Below are positions 7,660 through 16,568 of a stretch of 64,000 bases of DNA, piece after piece. The stretch lies in assembly GCF_051486985.1 (NCBI RefSeq), contig NZ_JAHVDV010000001.1, forward strand, positions 62,001 to 126,000, read 5' to 3'. A program made the position numbers and the translations under genes. Within the stretch, counting starts at the first letter, position 1. Each line of letters begins with the position of its first letter. Below the pieces are notes generated by a model. That model was not told the origin of the DNA. It saw only the letters and a list, made by a program, of their open reading frames with translations, and did not search any database. This DNA is from CBFFRJ01 sp051486985. Lineage in GTDB: Bacteria; Pseudomonadota; Gammaproteobacteria; Enterobacterales; Enterobacteriaceae.

Positions 7660-9864
7660 TTAGAAGGTGTAGTTCGCGCTAACAGAGAAGTTACGTGGCG
7701 CACCGTAAACGCCATAGCTACCGAGGTAGTCGTAGTACTCTTTGTCAAACAGGTTGTTGATATTGCCCTGCACCGAGAACGTTTTGGTGACCTGGTAGCG
7801 GGTGAAGAGATCAACCACAGTGTAGCCACCCTGACTGATACGCGAAACGCCGGCAGGGCCGTTGTCGAGCGCCTGCCAGGTTTTGTTCTGCCAGCGAACG
7901 CCACCGCCCACGGCCAGTTCCGGCAGCATCGGCAACTGATAGCGGGTGAACAGTCTGGCAGTCGTGCGTGGCTGATCGGGATTGAGCGCGGCCCCGTCAC
8001 CATCCTCGGCAATATAGCGGCTGGCACCGAAGGTTAACTGCCAGTTGTCTGTCAGTGCGCCGTTCAGCTCGAACTCAACCCCTTTACTGACGGTACCGTC
8101 GACAGATTTATACGCGGTCTGTCCGCCGGAGTTCGGAATAGCGACGCCAGTGTTGACCGCAACATTATCCTGCTCGGTGCGAAAGACGGCCAGGCTTGCT
8201 GTCAGACGGGTATTGAACCAGTCACCTTTTACGCCCGCCTCGTAGCTCTTACCGGTTGTCGGATCGAGGAATACGCTGTTAACGTCGCGCTGCCCGGCAG
8301 GCTGGAAGATGGAGGTATAGCTTGCGTAGGCAGACCAGGCGTCATCGATGTCGTAAACCAGCCCCGCATACGGGGTAACCTTATCGAAACTGGCGTTACG
8401 GATTTCATCAGGTTTACGCTCAAGATTGTACTTTGCGCTCCACTCGGTCCAGCGCGCGCCCAGGATCAGGTGCAGCGGGTCGGCCAGCGACAGGCGGGTG
8501 GCAGTGTAAACAGACTTCTGGCGAATAATATCGCGCTGATACAGCGCCCAGTCGGACCACTGCGGGTCGGCCAGAGTATTGCCGTTGTACTGATGAATAT
8601 TGCCCACATCCATCAGCCCGAAGTTATCATTTACCGGGTAAGCGTTGTCGTAATTGTTGCGCTGACGGCTATAGCTGCCGCCAAACATAATTTCATGCTG
8701 TCGGCCGAACAGATCGTAGCCACCACGCACGAAAGCATCCACCGAATCCTGCTTACGCTCACCACGGTTCCATCCGCCCCAGGCGCCCTTGAATGCCGCA
8801 GAATCGTACAGACCGGTGGTTTTATCCGGGTAGCCATCGATATACATCAGTTTGCTATCGAAGTTGGTGTCTGCATGCATGGCGTTGATTTTAGCTTCCC
8901 AACCATTATCGAAACGTTGCGTCAGGTTAGCGAAGAGTTTTGTTGAGTCGGTGTTAGACCAGGCCCAGTCCGCCGCGGTGTTGAAGCCGCGACGGAAATG
9001 GGTTTTGCTGCCATCGCTATAGAGAGAAGGGAAACCGCCCCATGTCGGGCTGTCTTCTTCACTCTCCTGGTAATCATAGCCCAGGGAGAGGGTGGTCGAA
9101 TCGGTAAGGTCCGTGTCAATGATGCCAGAGACGAATTTCTTACGGTAATGGTTACGTTCAAGCCAGCTGTCATTATCCTGATAACCCGCAATAACGCGCC
9201 CGCGCACGTTACCGGACTCGTTCAGCGGTGCCTGCAGATCGAGAACGTAGCGCTGTTTGTCCCAGCTACCATAAGTGGCGGAAACATTGCCTTTGAACTC
9301 TTTGCTGTCAGCATGCTTACGGACCATGTTGACATAAGCAGAAGGGTTACCTGTGCCACTCATCAGGCCCGCTGCGCCACGTACCACTTCGATTTTATCG
9401 AAAATCGCGGTATCACCTGCGGTGTCGTTAAAGTTCCAGCGGTTGTCGAGGAAGGTTGGCATATCCTCATAAGCAAAGTTGCTGATGAAGAAACCACGGG
9501 CAAAGAAGTTAGTTCGCGCGCTGTCAATACGTGAGGCGGTGACACCCGTGGTATTAGCCAGAACGTCTTCAATGGTATTCAGCTCCTGGTCCTGCATGCG
9601 CTGCTGGCTGATGACGCTTACCGACTGCGGAATGTCGCGAGGAACCAGCAGCAGCTTCGTTCCCGTGGTGGTGGTTTTTACGCTGTAATCCTGGTCCTGA
9701 CTGCTGTCGGCCTGAACCGTACTCCCTTCAACGACCACGGTATCATCAGCGCCTGCGGCAAAACCTGTCGCCGGTACTAATGCAAATGCAATGGATATCG
9801 CCAGCAGGGACGGTGCGCCCGCAAATTTTCGTGACTCATCTCCGGCGTGAGTGGTGAAAGACAT
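7660..9864 (-). CDS. fhuE: TonB-dependent ferric coprogen / rhodotorulic acid receptor
   Basis: Outer-membrane receptor for hydroxamate siderophores, energised by TonB-ExbBD. The 734-aa protein has a signal peptide ending near GFAAGA, a TonB box-like DDTVVVEG just after it, a plug domain (GTKLLLVPRDIPQSVSVISQ through EVVRGAAGLMSGTGNPSAYVNMVRK) and a 22-strand barrel ending in aromatic F (VSANYTF). ATG at 9864 is preferred over TTG at 9870 because the aaggg site lies 6 nt before it. The sequence resembles E. coli FhuE clearly but not closely, so ligand preference could differ. The location next to ptsG matches E. coli. Confidence 0.85.
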   Translation of the reverse strand: MSFTTHAGDESRKFAGAPSLLAISIAFALVPATGFAAGADDTVVVEGSTVQADSSQDQDYSVKTTTTGTKLLLVPRDIPQSVSVISQQRMQDQELNTIEDVLANTTGVTASRIDSARTNFFARGFFISNFAYEDMPTFLDNRWNFNDTAGDTAIFDKIEVVRGAAGLMSGTGNPSAYVNMVRKHADSKEFKGNVSATYGSWDKQRYVLDLQAPLNESGNVRGRVIAGYQDNDSWLERNHYRKKFVSGIIDTDLTDSTTLSLGYDYQESEEDSPTWGGFPSLYSDGSKTHFRRGFNTAADWAWSNTDSTKLFANLTQRFDNGWEAKINAMHADTNFDSKLMYIDGYPDKTTGLYDSAAFKGAWGGWNRGERKQDSVDAFVRGGYDLFGRQHEIMFGGSYSRQRNNYDNAYPVNDNFGLMDVGNIHQYNGNTLADPQWSDWALYQRDIIRQKSVYTATRLSLADPLHLILGARWTEWSAKYNLERKPDEIRNASFDKVTPYAGLVYDIDDAWSAYASYTSIFQPAGQRDVNSVFLDPTTGKSYEAGVKGDWFNTRLTASLAVFRTEQDNVAVNTGVAIPNSGGQTAYKSVDGTVSKGVEFELNGALTDNWQLTFGASRYIAEDGDGAALNPDQPRTTARLFTRYQLPMLPELAVGGGVRWQNKTWQALDNGPAGVSRISQGGYTVVDLFTRYQVTKTFSVQGNINNLFDKEYYDYLGSYGVYGAPRNFSVSANYTF

Positions 9865-10208
9865 TATCAACCCTTAATGGTGTTTGAGCGGAAAGGGGCC
9901 TGCGGCGATACGTTCGTTGTCGCTACCGGACCTGATCTCTTTTTAATTAATAAATGCGCATGGAAATGCAAATGCGAAATATACGCATTCGAAATCACAA
10001 TGTAAACAAAGGTCATAGTCCACATTGAAAAGCTGTTTTATTCGCTCAGCGCCTGGCGACAGGGCAGTGCGTAACCTGCGGCTGGGAAATAATGAAGAAA
10101 AAGAGTGTTATAGTTGAAAGAGCTGAATAATCTCGCTCATACTTAGCCCGGTGCGGGGTGCATGAAGCATAAAAATGCATAGCCCTTACGACTATAAAGG
10201 AAACCGTC
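9865..10208. other. fhuE-hinT divergent intergenic region
   Basis: 344 bp without a supportable gene. It must hold the divergent promoters of fhuE (left) and hinT (right); the AT-rich half near fhuE contains a candidate Fur site. The hinT-proximal half has an aggaaa ribosome site but no obvious operator. Confidence 0.6.
9964..9990 (-). promoter_or_regulatory. candidate Fur box of fhuE
   Basis: Contains tandem aaatgc hexamers and the inverted repeat aatgcg / cgcatt (9971-9976 with 9984-9989), in the place where E. coli fhuE has its iron-responsive promoter. Match to the Fur consensus is only moderate; the assignment leans on the function of fhuE. Confidence 0.35.
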
Positions 10209-10568
10209 ATGGCCGAAGAAACCATTTTCAGTAAAATTATCCGTCGCGAAATTCCGTCGGATATTGTCTATCAGGATGAACTCGTCACTGCCTTTCGCGA
10301 TATCTCCCCTCAGGCACCTGTTCATGTTCTGATTGTGCCCAATATCCTCATTCCTACTGCGAACGATGTCACTGAGGCACATGAACAGGCGCTGGGTCGT
10401 ATGATGACCGTGGCGGCTAAAATTGCGCGTGCTGAAGGCATCGCGGAAGACGGCTATCGTTTGATAATGAACTGTAACCGTCACGGCGGACAGGAAGTGT
10501 GGCATATCCACATGCATCTGGTGGGAGGTCGTCCACTTGGCCCAATGCTGGCACATAAAGGCCCATAA
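10209..10568 (+). CDS. hinT: purine nucleoside phosphoramidase HinT (HIT family)
   Basis: Hydrolyses adenosine 5'-phosphoramidates and similar adducts; cytosolic dimer. The 119-aa protein carries the histidine triad HIHMH (H99, H101, H103), with H101 the expected nucleophile, and the family C-terminus RPLGPMLAHKG. Same length as the E. coli protein. The ATG follows aggaaaccgtc. It leads the run hinT-ycfL-lpoB-thiK-nagZ, with ycfL starting 1 nt after its stop. Confidence 0.96.
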   Translation: MAEETIFSKIIRREIPSDIVYQDELVTAFRDISPQAPVHVLIVPNILIPTANDVTEAHEQALGRMMTVAAKIARAEGIAEDGYRLIMNCNRHGGQEVWHIHMHLVGGRPLGPMLAHKGP

Positions 10569-10569
10569 T

Positions 10570-10944
10570 ATGGTAAACGGTCGCGTGATGTTGATGCTGG
10601 TGGCATTGTCAGCCGTAGGGTGTTCTTCGCGCCCGGCTATTCCGGTGGCGAACGATCAGAGTCTGGTCATGGAGTCAACCGTGCTGGCTGCGGGCATTTC
10701 AGCAGAGGAGCCCAACCTCAACACGCAGGATATTCAGCCCTCGGCGTCATCCCGTCTCTACAACGAGCGTGCACAACCGGTCACCGTTAACTATCGATTC
10801 TACTGGTATGACGTGCGGGGTCTGGAGATGCATCCGCTGGAAACACCACGCCGCGTTACCATTCCGGCACATTCCTCAGTCACGCTTTACGGCAGCGCTA
10901 ACTATCTTGGCGCGCATAAGGTCAGACTTTATCTCTATTTGTAA
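10570..10944 (+). CDS. ycfL: putative lipoprotein YcfL
   Basis: 124-aa probable lipoprotein of unknown function. The first 17 residues form a signal peptide with a lipobox-like SAVGC (Cys18); the rest is a small beta-rich domain with YRFYWYD and a near-invariant C-terminus GAHKVRLYLYL. The N-terminus differs from E. coli YcfL while the body is highly similar. The ATG 2 nt after the hinT stop is preferred over a longer in-frame start inside hinT. Position directly before lpoB suggests an envelope role, but no function is assigned. Confidence 0.88.
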   Translation: MVNGRVMLMLVALSAVGCSSRPAIPVANDQSLVMESTVLAAGISAEEPNLNTQDIQPSASSRLYNERAQPVTVNYRFYWYDVRGLEMHPLETPRRVTIPAHSSVTLYGSANYLGAHKVRLYLYL

Positions 10945-10954
10945 GGGGTGAAAA

Positions 10955-11611
10955 TTGATTAAAACAGCAGGACGTTACGCGCTGCTCACGGCGGTAGCCT
11001 TCATTCTTTCAGGTTGTATTATGCGTGGTGAGCAGGAGCCTGCCCCGGTGGATCAGGCGAATCCTCCGCAGCAGCAACCGGTACCGGAGCAGCCTCAACA
11101 GCCGATTACGCCAGTACCCACGGTGCCGACTTTCCCTCAGCAACCAGGTCCTATTGAGCATCAGGAAGAGACGACGCCGCCACCGCCTCGTGAACGTCAC
11201 TACGACTGGAACAGCGCCATTTCGCCTATGGTTAGCAAAATGCTTCAGGCCAACGGCGTAACAGCAGGCAGTGTGCTGTTGGTGGACAGCGTCAACAACC
11301 GTACCAACGGGTCAATTAACACCAGTGAGGCGACAGAGTCGCTGCGTGGTGCGCTGGGGAACAATGGCAAATTTACACTGGTTACCCCTCAGCAGCTGAG
11401 TATGGCGAAGCAGCAACTTGGGCTTTCTCCGCAGGACAGCCTGGGTACGCGCAGTAAAGCCATCGGCATTGCCCGTAACGTCGGCGCTCAGTACGTGCTT
11501 TACTCCAGCGCCAACGGTAGTGCGAACGCGCCCGGGCTTCAAATGCAGTTGATGCTGGTGCAGACCGGCGAAATTATTTGGTCAGGTAAAGGTGCCGTTC
11601 AACAGCAATAA
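10955..11611 (+). CDS. lpoB: outer-membrane activator of PBP1B
   Basis: Outer-membrane lipoprotein that reaches through the wall to stimulate the glycosyltransferase and transpeptidase of PBP1B (MrcB). Starts at TTG (as in E. coli) behind aaggggtg. Signal peptide with lipobox ILSGC (Cys21), a long Pro/Gln-rich disordered linker (residues about 28-75), then a globular domain with VLLVDSVNNRTNG. At 218 aa it is a few residues longer than the E. coli protein, the difference being in the linker. The end overlaps thiK by 20 nt. Confidence 0.95.
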   Translation: MIKTAGRYALLTAVAFILSGCIMRGEQEPAPVDQANPPQQQPVPEQPQQPITPVPTVPTFPQQPGPIEHQEETTPPPPRERHYDWNSAISPMVSKMLQANGVTAGSVLLVDSVNNRTNGSINTSEATESLRGALGNNGKFTLVTPQQLSMAKQQLGLSPQDSLGTRSKAIGIARNVGAQYVLYSSANGSANAPGLQMQLMLVQTGEIIWSGKGAVQQQ

Positions 11612-12416
11612 CCTTCTGCGTGACGCAATGCTGTCACGCTTTTTTCCCGACTATGCTCCCGTCGCGGGCCAGCCTGCTGGCCTTAGCGGTGGGAGTTGTC
11701 TTATCCACAACGGGCATCATTTCCTGGTGCTCCGTCAGCGACATCCGGCGACCTCTTCTCCATTCAGGCGGCAGTATCGGGCGTTAAAAAAACTGGCCCC
11801 CGGAATTGCGCCGAGGCCCTGTTGCTGGCTGGGAGAGTGGATGGCCATTGAGTATCTACCCGGTGAAGTGGACGAAACGTTACCTGAGCCCCAGGTGCTT
11901 GCGGCATTACTTAACGCGTTACACCACCAGCCCCGGTTTGGATGGCGTATTTTGCTCCTTCCCCTGCTGGAAGATTACTGGATGAGGTCGTCACCATCGC
12001 GCCGCACGCTGTTCTGGTTAAGGACGCTGCAAAAGATGCGTCGGCAAGGGGAGCCCCGACCGCTACGGGTCGCCCCTTTGCATATGGATGTTCATGCAGG
12101 CAATCTTGTCAGACAAGAGCAGGGCCTCAGGCTTATCGACTGGGAGTATGCCGGGGATGGTGATGTGGCGATGGAACTTGCCAGTGTCTGGCTGGAGACG
12201 GAAAATCAGCGCACTGCGCTGGTAGAGGCGTATGCCAGGCGGGCGGCAATCGACACTGAAATGCTCCACCGGCAGGTGCGCCGCTGGCGACCCTGGACAG
12301 GTATGTTGATGGCCGGCTGGTATGAGTCCCGCTGGCAGCAAACGGGCGATCGTCAGTTTATTACCCTGGCCGATGCCGCCTGGCATCAGTTAAGAACCAA
12401 TATGAAAGAGAGGTGA
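11592..12416 (+). CDS. thiK: thiamine kinase
   Basis: Phosphorylates salvaged thiamine to thiamine phosphate. The 274-aa APH/choline-kinase-fold protein has the catalytic loop PLHMDVHAGNL (Asp base) and the metal motif LIDWEYAGDGD. GTG start inside the end of lpoB, giving MPFNSNN as in E. coli MPFRSNN, with identical total length. The N-terminal lobe is more divergent than the C-terminal lobe. Stop overlaps the region of the nagZ start, so translation is probably coupled. Confidence 0.92.
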   Translation: MPFNSNNLLRDAMLSRFFPDYAPVAGQPAGLSGGSCLIHNGHHFLVLRQRHPATSSPFRRQYRALKKLAPGIAPRPCCWLGEWMAIEYLPGEVDETLPEPQVLAALLNALHHQPRFGWRILLLPLLEDYWMRSSPSRRTLFWLRTLQKMRRQGEPRPLRVAPLHMDVHAGNLVRQEQGLRLIDWEYAGDGDVAMELASVWLETENQRTALVEAYARRAAIDTEMLHRQVRRWRPWTGMLMAGWYESRWQQTGDRQFITLADAAWHQLRTNMKER

Positions 12417-12418
12417 GT

Positions 12419-13444
12419 GTGGGTCCGGTGATGTTAGATGTGCAAGGATATGAGCTGGATGCGGAAGAGCGTGAAATTCTGGCGCACCCGCTGGTCGGTG
12501 GATTAATCCTTTTTACCCGTAATTATCACGATCCAGAGCAGTTACGTGAACTGGTGCGTCAGATTCGTGCTGCCTCTCATCATCGGCTGGTGGTGGCGGT
12601 CGATCAGGAAGGCGGGCGTGTTCAACGTTTCCGTGAAGGTTTTACCCGTCTGCCTGCCGCTCAATCCTTTGCGGCGGTGCTGGGTATGGAAGCAGGTGAA
12701 AGAGCGGCGCGGGATGCAGGCTGGTTAATGGCAAGTGAAATGATCGCCATGGACATCGACATCAGTTTTGCGCCCGTTCTCGATGTAGGCCACATCAGCG
12801 CTGCGATTGGCGAGCGTGCGTACCATGACGATCCGACGAAGGCACTGGCTATAGCCACCCAGTTTATAGATGGTATGCATAGCGCTGGTATGAAAACCAC
12901 GGGTAAACATTTTCCGGGACATGGTGCCGTTTCTGCCGATTCACATAAAGAGACGCCCCGCGATCCCCGCCCGCTGGCAGACATCCGCAGCAAAGATATG
13001 GCGGTGTTCCGACTGCTGATTGAGCAGGGCAAACTGGATGCAATCATGCCTGCCCATGTGATTTACAGCGAGGCCGACCCGCGTCCGGCAAGCGGTTCTC
13101 CCTGGTGGCTGAAAACCGTGTTGCGCGCTGAGCTGGGCTTTGATGGCGTGATCTTCTCGGACGATCTCTCTATGGAGGGGGCAGCTATAATGGGCAGTTA
13201 TGCTGAACGTGGTCAGGCTGCCCTGGACGCCGGTTGCGATATGATCCTGGTCTGCAACAATCGCAAAGGTGCTATCAGTGTGCTGGATAACCTGTCGCCG
13301 ATCAAAGCTGAACGTGTTACGAAATTGTATCATAAAGGTTCATTTTCTCGTCAGGAACTGCTGAGCTCTTCACGCTGGAAGGTTGTCAGTCGCGAAATGG
13401 AACAGCTTCATGAGCGCTGGCAGACCATTAAAGCTGCTCAGTAA
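12419..13444 (+). CDS. nagZ: beta-N-acetylglucosaminidase (GH3), muropeptide recycling
   Basis: Cytosolic GH3 enzyme that removes GlcNAc from anhydro-muropeptides imported by AmpG; its products activate AmpR in species carrying inducible ampC. The 341-aa protein has the GH3 motifs KHFPGHG and the nucleophile-bearing IFSDDLSMEGAAIMG. GTG at 12419 gives MGPVML as in E. coli and has a gagagg site 6 nt upstream; an earlier GTG at 12413 would add two residues. It fits with lpoB and later nagK, ldtC and mltG as murein genes in this window. Confidence 0.96.
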   Translation: MGPVMLDVQGYELDAEEREILAHPLVGGLILFTRNYHDPEQLRELVRQIRAASHHRLVVAVDQEGGRVQRFREGFTRLPAAQSFAAVLGMEAGERAARDAGWLMASEMIAMDIDISFAPVLDVGHISAAIGERAYHDDPTKALAIATQFIDGMHSAGMKTTGKHFPGHGAVSADSHKETPRDPRPLADIRSKDMAVFRLLIEQGKLDAIMPAHVIYSEADPRPASGSPWWLKTVLRAELGFDGVIFSDDLSMEGAAIMGSYAERGQAALDAGCDMILVCNNRKGAISVLDNLSPIKAERVTKLYHKGSFSRQELLSSSRWKVVSREMEQLHERWQTIKAAQ

Positions 13445-13483
13445 GCGTTAACGGACGGGGCGTTAGAGTAAGGGTGAGGAATA

Positions 13484-14026
13484 ATGATCATCTATTTACA
13501 CGGTTTTGACTCAAACAGTCCGGGCAACCACGAAAAGGTGCTGCAACTGCAATTTATCGATTCGGACGTTCGGCTCATCAGTTACAGTACGCGGCATCCT
13601 AAGCATGACATGCAGCATTTGCTCAAAGAAGTGGACAAGATGCTACAGCTGAACGTTGACGATCGGCCACTGATTTGCGGTGTCGGGCTGGGAGGGTACT
13701 GGGCGGAACGTATCGGCTTTTTATGTGACATTCGTCAGGTGATGTTCAACCCCAATCTGTTTCCTTTTGAAAATATGGAAGGCAGGATCGACAGGCCGGA
13801 AGAGTATGTGGACATCGCAACGAAGTGCGTCAGTAATTTTCGTGAAAAGAACCGCGATCGTTGCCTGGCCATTCTCTCACGCCATGATGAAGCGCTGGAC
13901 AGCCAGCGTTCAGCAGAGGTGCTGCATCCCTTTTATGAAGTGGTCTGGGATGAAGCGCAGTCACATAAATTCAAAAGCATATCGCCGCATCTTCAACGCA
14001 TAAAAGCGTTTAAGTCACTCGGTTAA
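13484..14026 (+). CDS. ycfP: UPF0227 alpha/beta-hydrolase-like protein YcfP
   Basis: 180-aa protein of unknown role, same length as E. coli YcfP. It begins MIIYLHGFDSNSPG, an oxyanion-hole-like HG motif of alpha/beta hydrolases. The expected nucleophile elbow reads GVGLGGYW, with Leu where Ser would normally be, so it may be catalytically inactive or work differently. It lies 40 bp after nagZ with its own aggaata site and is followed by a terminator. Confidence 0.9.
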   Translation: MIIYLHGFDSNSPGNHEKVLQLQFIDSDVRLISYSTRHPKHDMQHLLKEVDKMLQLNVDDRPLICGVGLGGYWAERIGFLCDIRQVMFNPNLFPFENMEGRIDRPEEYVDIATKCVSNFREKNRDRCLAILSRHDEALDSQRSAEVLHPFYEVVWDEAQSHKFKSISPHLQRIKAFKSLG

Positions 14027-14031
14027 GTAAC

Positions 14032-14055
14032 AGCCCGGTCAACCCGGGCTTTTTT
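14032..14055 (+). terminator. terminator after ycfP
   Basis: Stem agcccgg / ccgggct with a 5-nt loop and five T, closing the hinT-ycfP run. Confidence 0.88.
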
Positions 14056-14138
14056 ATCGCCTTATCTCCCGCAATGGGATTTCTTCCTCCTCATCGCGCG
14101 CCAGCAGCTACACTTGTTCATCTTTTATGCATGAAAAC

Positions 14139-14152
14139 TTGATGTATATCAA
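14139..14152 (+). promoter_or_regulatory. FNR site of ndh
   Basis: Perfect FNR palindrome TTGAT-gtat-ATCAA upstream of ndh. In E. coli, FNR represses ndh anaerobically from such sites. Only one clear copy is visible here, although two are described for E. coli. Confidence 0.8.
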
Positions 14153-14287
14153 TTTTGGTATGACCAATGCACCGAACATGGTATTCTCATTGCAGTAACG
14201 AAGTATTTGTTGTGTAACTTGTTGTTAATTAAGTGTTATTTCCATAACCTTTAGTTAACAATTGGTTAATAATTTGAGGGGGTCACG

Positions 14288-15592
14288 TTGACTACACCAT
14301 TGAAAAAAATTGTGATTGTTGGCGGTGGTGCTGGCGGGCTTGAACTGGCAACCCAGCTGGGTAAAAAACTCGGTCGCGGCAAGAAAGCAAAGATTACGCT
14401 TGTTGATCGTAATCACAGCCATCTGTGGAAGCCGTTACTGCATGAAGTGGCGACCGGTTCACTGGATGAGGGCGTCGACGCGCTGAGCTACCTTGCTCAT
14501 GCGCGTAATCATCACTTCCAGTTCCAGCTCGGTTCGGTTGTCGACATTAACCGCGAAACCAAAACCATTACCCTTGCCGAATTGCGTGATGAAAAGGGTG
14601 AGTTACTGGTGCCCGAACGCAAACTGGCGTATGACACCCTGGTGATGGCGCTGGGCAGCACCTCTAACGACTTCAACACGCCGGGCGTGAAAGAGCACTG
14701 TATTTTCCTGGATAACCCCCACCAGGCACGTCGTTTCCACCAGGAAATGTTGAATCTGTTCCTGAAGTATTCCGCCAATCTTGGTGCCAACGGCAAGGTC
14801 AATATTGCTATTGTTGGCGGTGGCGCGACGGGTGTAGAGCTCTCTGCTGAGCTGCATAATGCAGTGAAACAGTTGCACAGCTATGGATACAAGGGCCTGA
14901 CAAACGAAGCACTGAATGTCACGCTGGTCGAGGCCGGAGAACGCATTCTACCTGCGCTGCCGCCGCGTATTTCTGGCGCAGCACATAGCGAATTGACCAA
15001 AATGGGCGTGCGCGTCCTGACGCAAACTATGGTCACCAGCGCAGATGAAGGCGGCCTGCACACCAAAGATGGCGAGTACATCAAAGCCGATCTGATGGTC
15101 TGGGCTGCGGGCATCAAAGCGCCGGACTTCATGAAAGAGATCGGTGGGCTGGAAACCAATCGTATCAACCAGTTGGTGGTGGAGCAGACTCTTCAGACCA
15201 CGCGCGATCCGGATATTTATGCCATCGGCGACTGCGCGTCGTGCACGCGTCCTGAAGGGGGCTTTGTGCCGCCGCGCGCGCAGGCAGCGCACCAGATGGC
15301 AAGTCTGGCACTGCACAATATTTTGGCGCAAACCAAAGGCAAGCCGCTGAAGGCTTATGTCTATAAGGATCATGGCTCGCTGGTCTCTCTTTCAAACTTC
15401 TCCACGGTGGGAAGCCTGATGGGTAACCTGATGCGTGGCTCAATGATGGTCGAGGGGCGTATTGCACGCTTCGTCTACATCTCCCTGTACCGCATGCATC
15501 AGGTAGCGCTGCACGGCTATTTCAAAACCGGCCTGATGATGGTGGTTGGCAGTATCAACCGCGTGATTCGCCCGCGCCTTAAGCTGCATTAA
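14288..15592 (+). CDS. ndh: NADH dehydrogenase II (non-proton-pumping)
   Basis: Single-subunit, FAD-containing, membrane-associated NADH:quinone oxidoreductase used in aerobic growth. The 434-aa protein has two dinucleotide folds, IVGGGAGGLE (residues 10-19, FAD) and IVGGGATGVE (about 178, NADH), the IGDCAS motif, and a C-terminal amphipathic membrane anchor. Starts at TTG as in E. coli behind gaggggg. Anaerobic repression is expected from the FNR palindrome at 14139. Confidence 0.97.
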   Translation: MTTPLKKIVIVGGGAGGLELATQLGKKLGRGKKAKITLVDRNHSHLWKPLLHEVATGSLDEGVDALSYLAHARNHHFQFQLGSVVDINRETKTITLAELRDEKGELLVPERKLAYDTLVMALGSTSNDFNTPGVKEHCIFLDNPHQARRFHQEMLNLFLKYSANLGANGKVNIAIVGGGATGVELSAELHNAVKQLHSYGYKGLTNEALNVTLVEAGERILPALPPRISGAAHSELTKMGVRVLTQTMVTSADEGGLHTKDGEYIKADLMVWAAGIKAPDFMKEIGGLETNRINQLVVEQTLQTTRDPDIYAIGDCASCTRPEGGFVPPRAQAAHQMASLALHNILAQTKGKPLKAYVYKDHGSLVSLSNFSTVGSLMGNLMRGSMMVEGRIARFVYISLYRMHQVALHGYFKTGLMMVVGSINRVIRPRLKLH

Positions 15593-15599
15593 TCCTGTA

Positions 15600-15641
15600 C
15601 GCTGCTCCTCCGTTTAGTGATAGGGGAGAGCAGCGCTTTTT
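15600..15641 (+). terminator. ndh terminator
   Basis: Stem cgctgctc / gagcagcg with a larger loop, followed by five T, 8 bp after the ndh stop. Confidence 0.8.
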
Positions 15642-15787
15642 CACTTTCGCAAGTTACCCGTTGCTCGGATAACTCTGAATCCCCTTTATTTCCTTACCCT
15701 TCTCCCTTTTTTCCGCTCTTTCCGATTGGCGTCGTAGTAGCCTGGTTGCAGAATTGTTACCAATTGCAAACCAGGGGAGGAAATCCT

Positions 15788-16327
15788 GTGAATAAATCAA
15801 TGTTAGCGGGTATCGGTATTGGCGTGGCCGCTGCGCTGGGTGTCGCTGCGGTAGCAGGCATGAACGTGTTTGACCGTGGTCCTCAGTATGCGCAGGTAAT
15901 CTCCGCCACGCCAATTAAAGAATCGATTAAAACGCCGCGTCAGGAGTGTCGCAACGTAACCGTAACCCATCGTCGTCCGGTGCAGGATGAAAACCGCATC
16001 ACTGGCTCAGTGCTGGGGGCGGTGGCAGGGGGTGTCCTGGGTCACCAGTTTGGTGGCGGTCGCGGGAAGGACGTGGCCACAGTGGTAGGGGCGTTAGGCG
16101 GCGGGTATGCAGGTAATCAGGTGCAGGGTGAAATGCAGGCGCGTGATACCTACACCACGACTCAACAACGTTGCCGGACGGTCTATGATAAATCCGAGAA
16201 AATGCTGGGCTACGACGTGACGTATAAAATTGGCGATCAGCAGGGTAAAATTCGTATGAATAACGATCCTGGAACTCAGATCCCACTGGATGGTAATGGT
16301 CAGCTTGTTTTGAATAACAAAGCGTAA
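15788..16327 (+). CDS. ycfJ: glycine-zipper outer-membrane-associated protein YcfJ
   Basis: 179-aa protein with an N-terminal hydrophobic signal or anchor (residues about 4-25) and a glycine-zipper segment GSVLGAVAGGVLGHQFGGGR...GALGGGYAGN, the family hallmark (17 kDa surface-antigen-like). Conserved cysteines flank the zipper. The GTG at 15788 is preceded by a strong ggggagg; a much longer in-frame start at 15617 would run through the ndh terminator and is rejected. The function is poorly defined; envelope stress or biofilm roles have been suggested for the family. Confidence 0.9.
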   Translation: MNKSMLAGIGIGVAAALGVAAVAGMNVFDRGPQYAQVISATPIKESIKTPRQECRNVTVTHRRPVQDENRITGSVLGAVAGGVLGHQFGGGRGKDVATVVGALGGGYAGNQVQGEMQARDTYTTTQQRCRTVYDKSEKMLGYDVTYKIGDQQGKIRMNNDPGTQIPLDGNGQLVLNNKA

Positions 16328-16348
16328 AATAGCAGTACTGTACCTGTT

Positions 16349-16383
16349 GGCTCCTCAATTGCTCAGGCTGAGGGGCCTTTTTT
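16349..16383 (+). terminator. ycfJ terminator
   Basis: Stem ggctcctca / tgaggggcc (one G-T pair) followed by at least six T, 22 bp after the ycfJ stop. Confidence 0.88.
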
Positions 16384-16385
16384 AT

Positions 16386-16415
16386 TATCAAGGCCTTATG
16401 ATTAAGGCCTTGATA
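16386..16415. repeat. 13-bp perfect inverted repeat
   Basis: Arms tatcaaggcctta / taaggccttgata with a 4-nt loop, directly after the ycfJ terminator and just past the stop of the small ORF on the minus strand. There is no T-run on either side. It may be a minus-strand end structure or a protein site. Confidence 0.75.
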
Positions 16416-16418
16416 TAG

Positions 16419-16568
16419 TCAGATGAGCTCCTGCTGAAACCTGAGCAGAAACCCGGTGATAAGAACAGCGATAAAAGCAAAGAGTACGGAACCACCACAT
16501 AAAACCCAGAGGCCAGATAATAATGTAATTACTATTAGCACTTTGATGAATGGTAATAGCAAAATCAT
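16419..16568 (-). CDS. candidate 49-aa hydrophobic microprotein
   Basis: Unrecognised. ATG at 16568 is preceded by a good ribosome site (aaggaaaacgacg) and encodes 49 residues ending FQQELI. Two hydrophobic stretches (about residues 2-23 and 27-43) are broken by CGG and followed by a charged tail, as in a small two-helix inner-membrane protein. The stop is followed by the perfect inverted repeat at 16386-16415. A TTG-initiated ORF in another frame (16402-16653) overlaps it, so the frame choice is not certain. No E. coli K-12 counterpart is recalled between ycfJ and comR. Confidence 0.42.
   Translation of the reverse strand: MILLLPFIKVLIVITLLSGLWVLCGGSVLFAFIAVLITGFLLRFQQELI

Noticed and set aside
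11025..11200. Arg/Pro-rich ORFs on both strands inside lpoB
   Set aside because: They are shadows of the Pro/Gln-rich linker of LpoB and have no start signals of their own.
15617..15788. 57-residue N-terminal extension of ycfJ
   Set aside because: It would begin inside the ndh terminator, and the GTG at 15788 has a strong ribosome site and gives the E. coli length.
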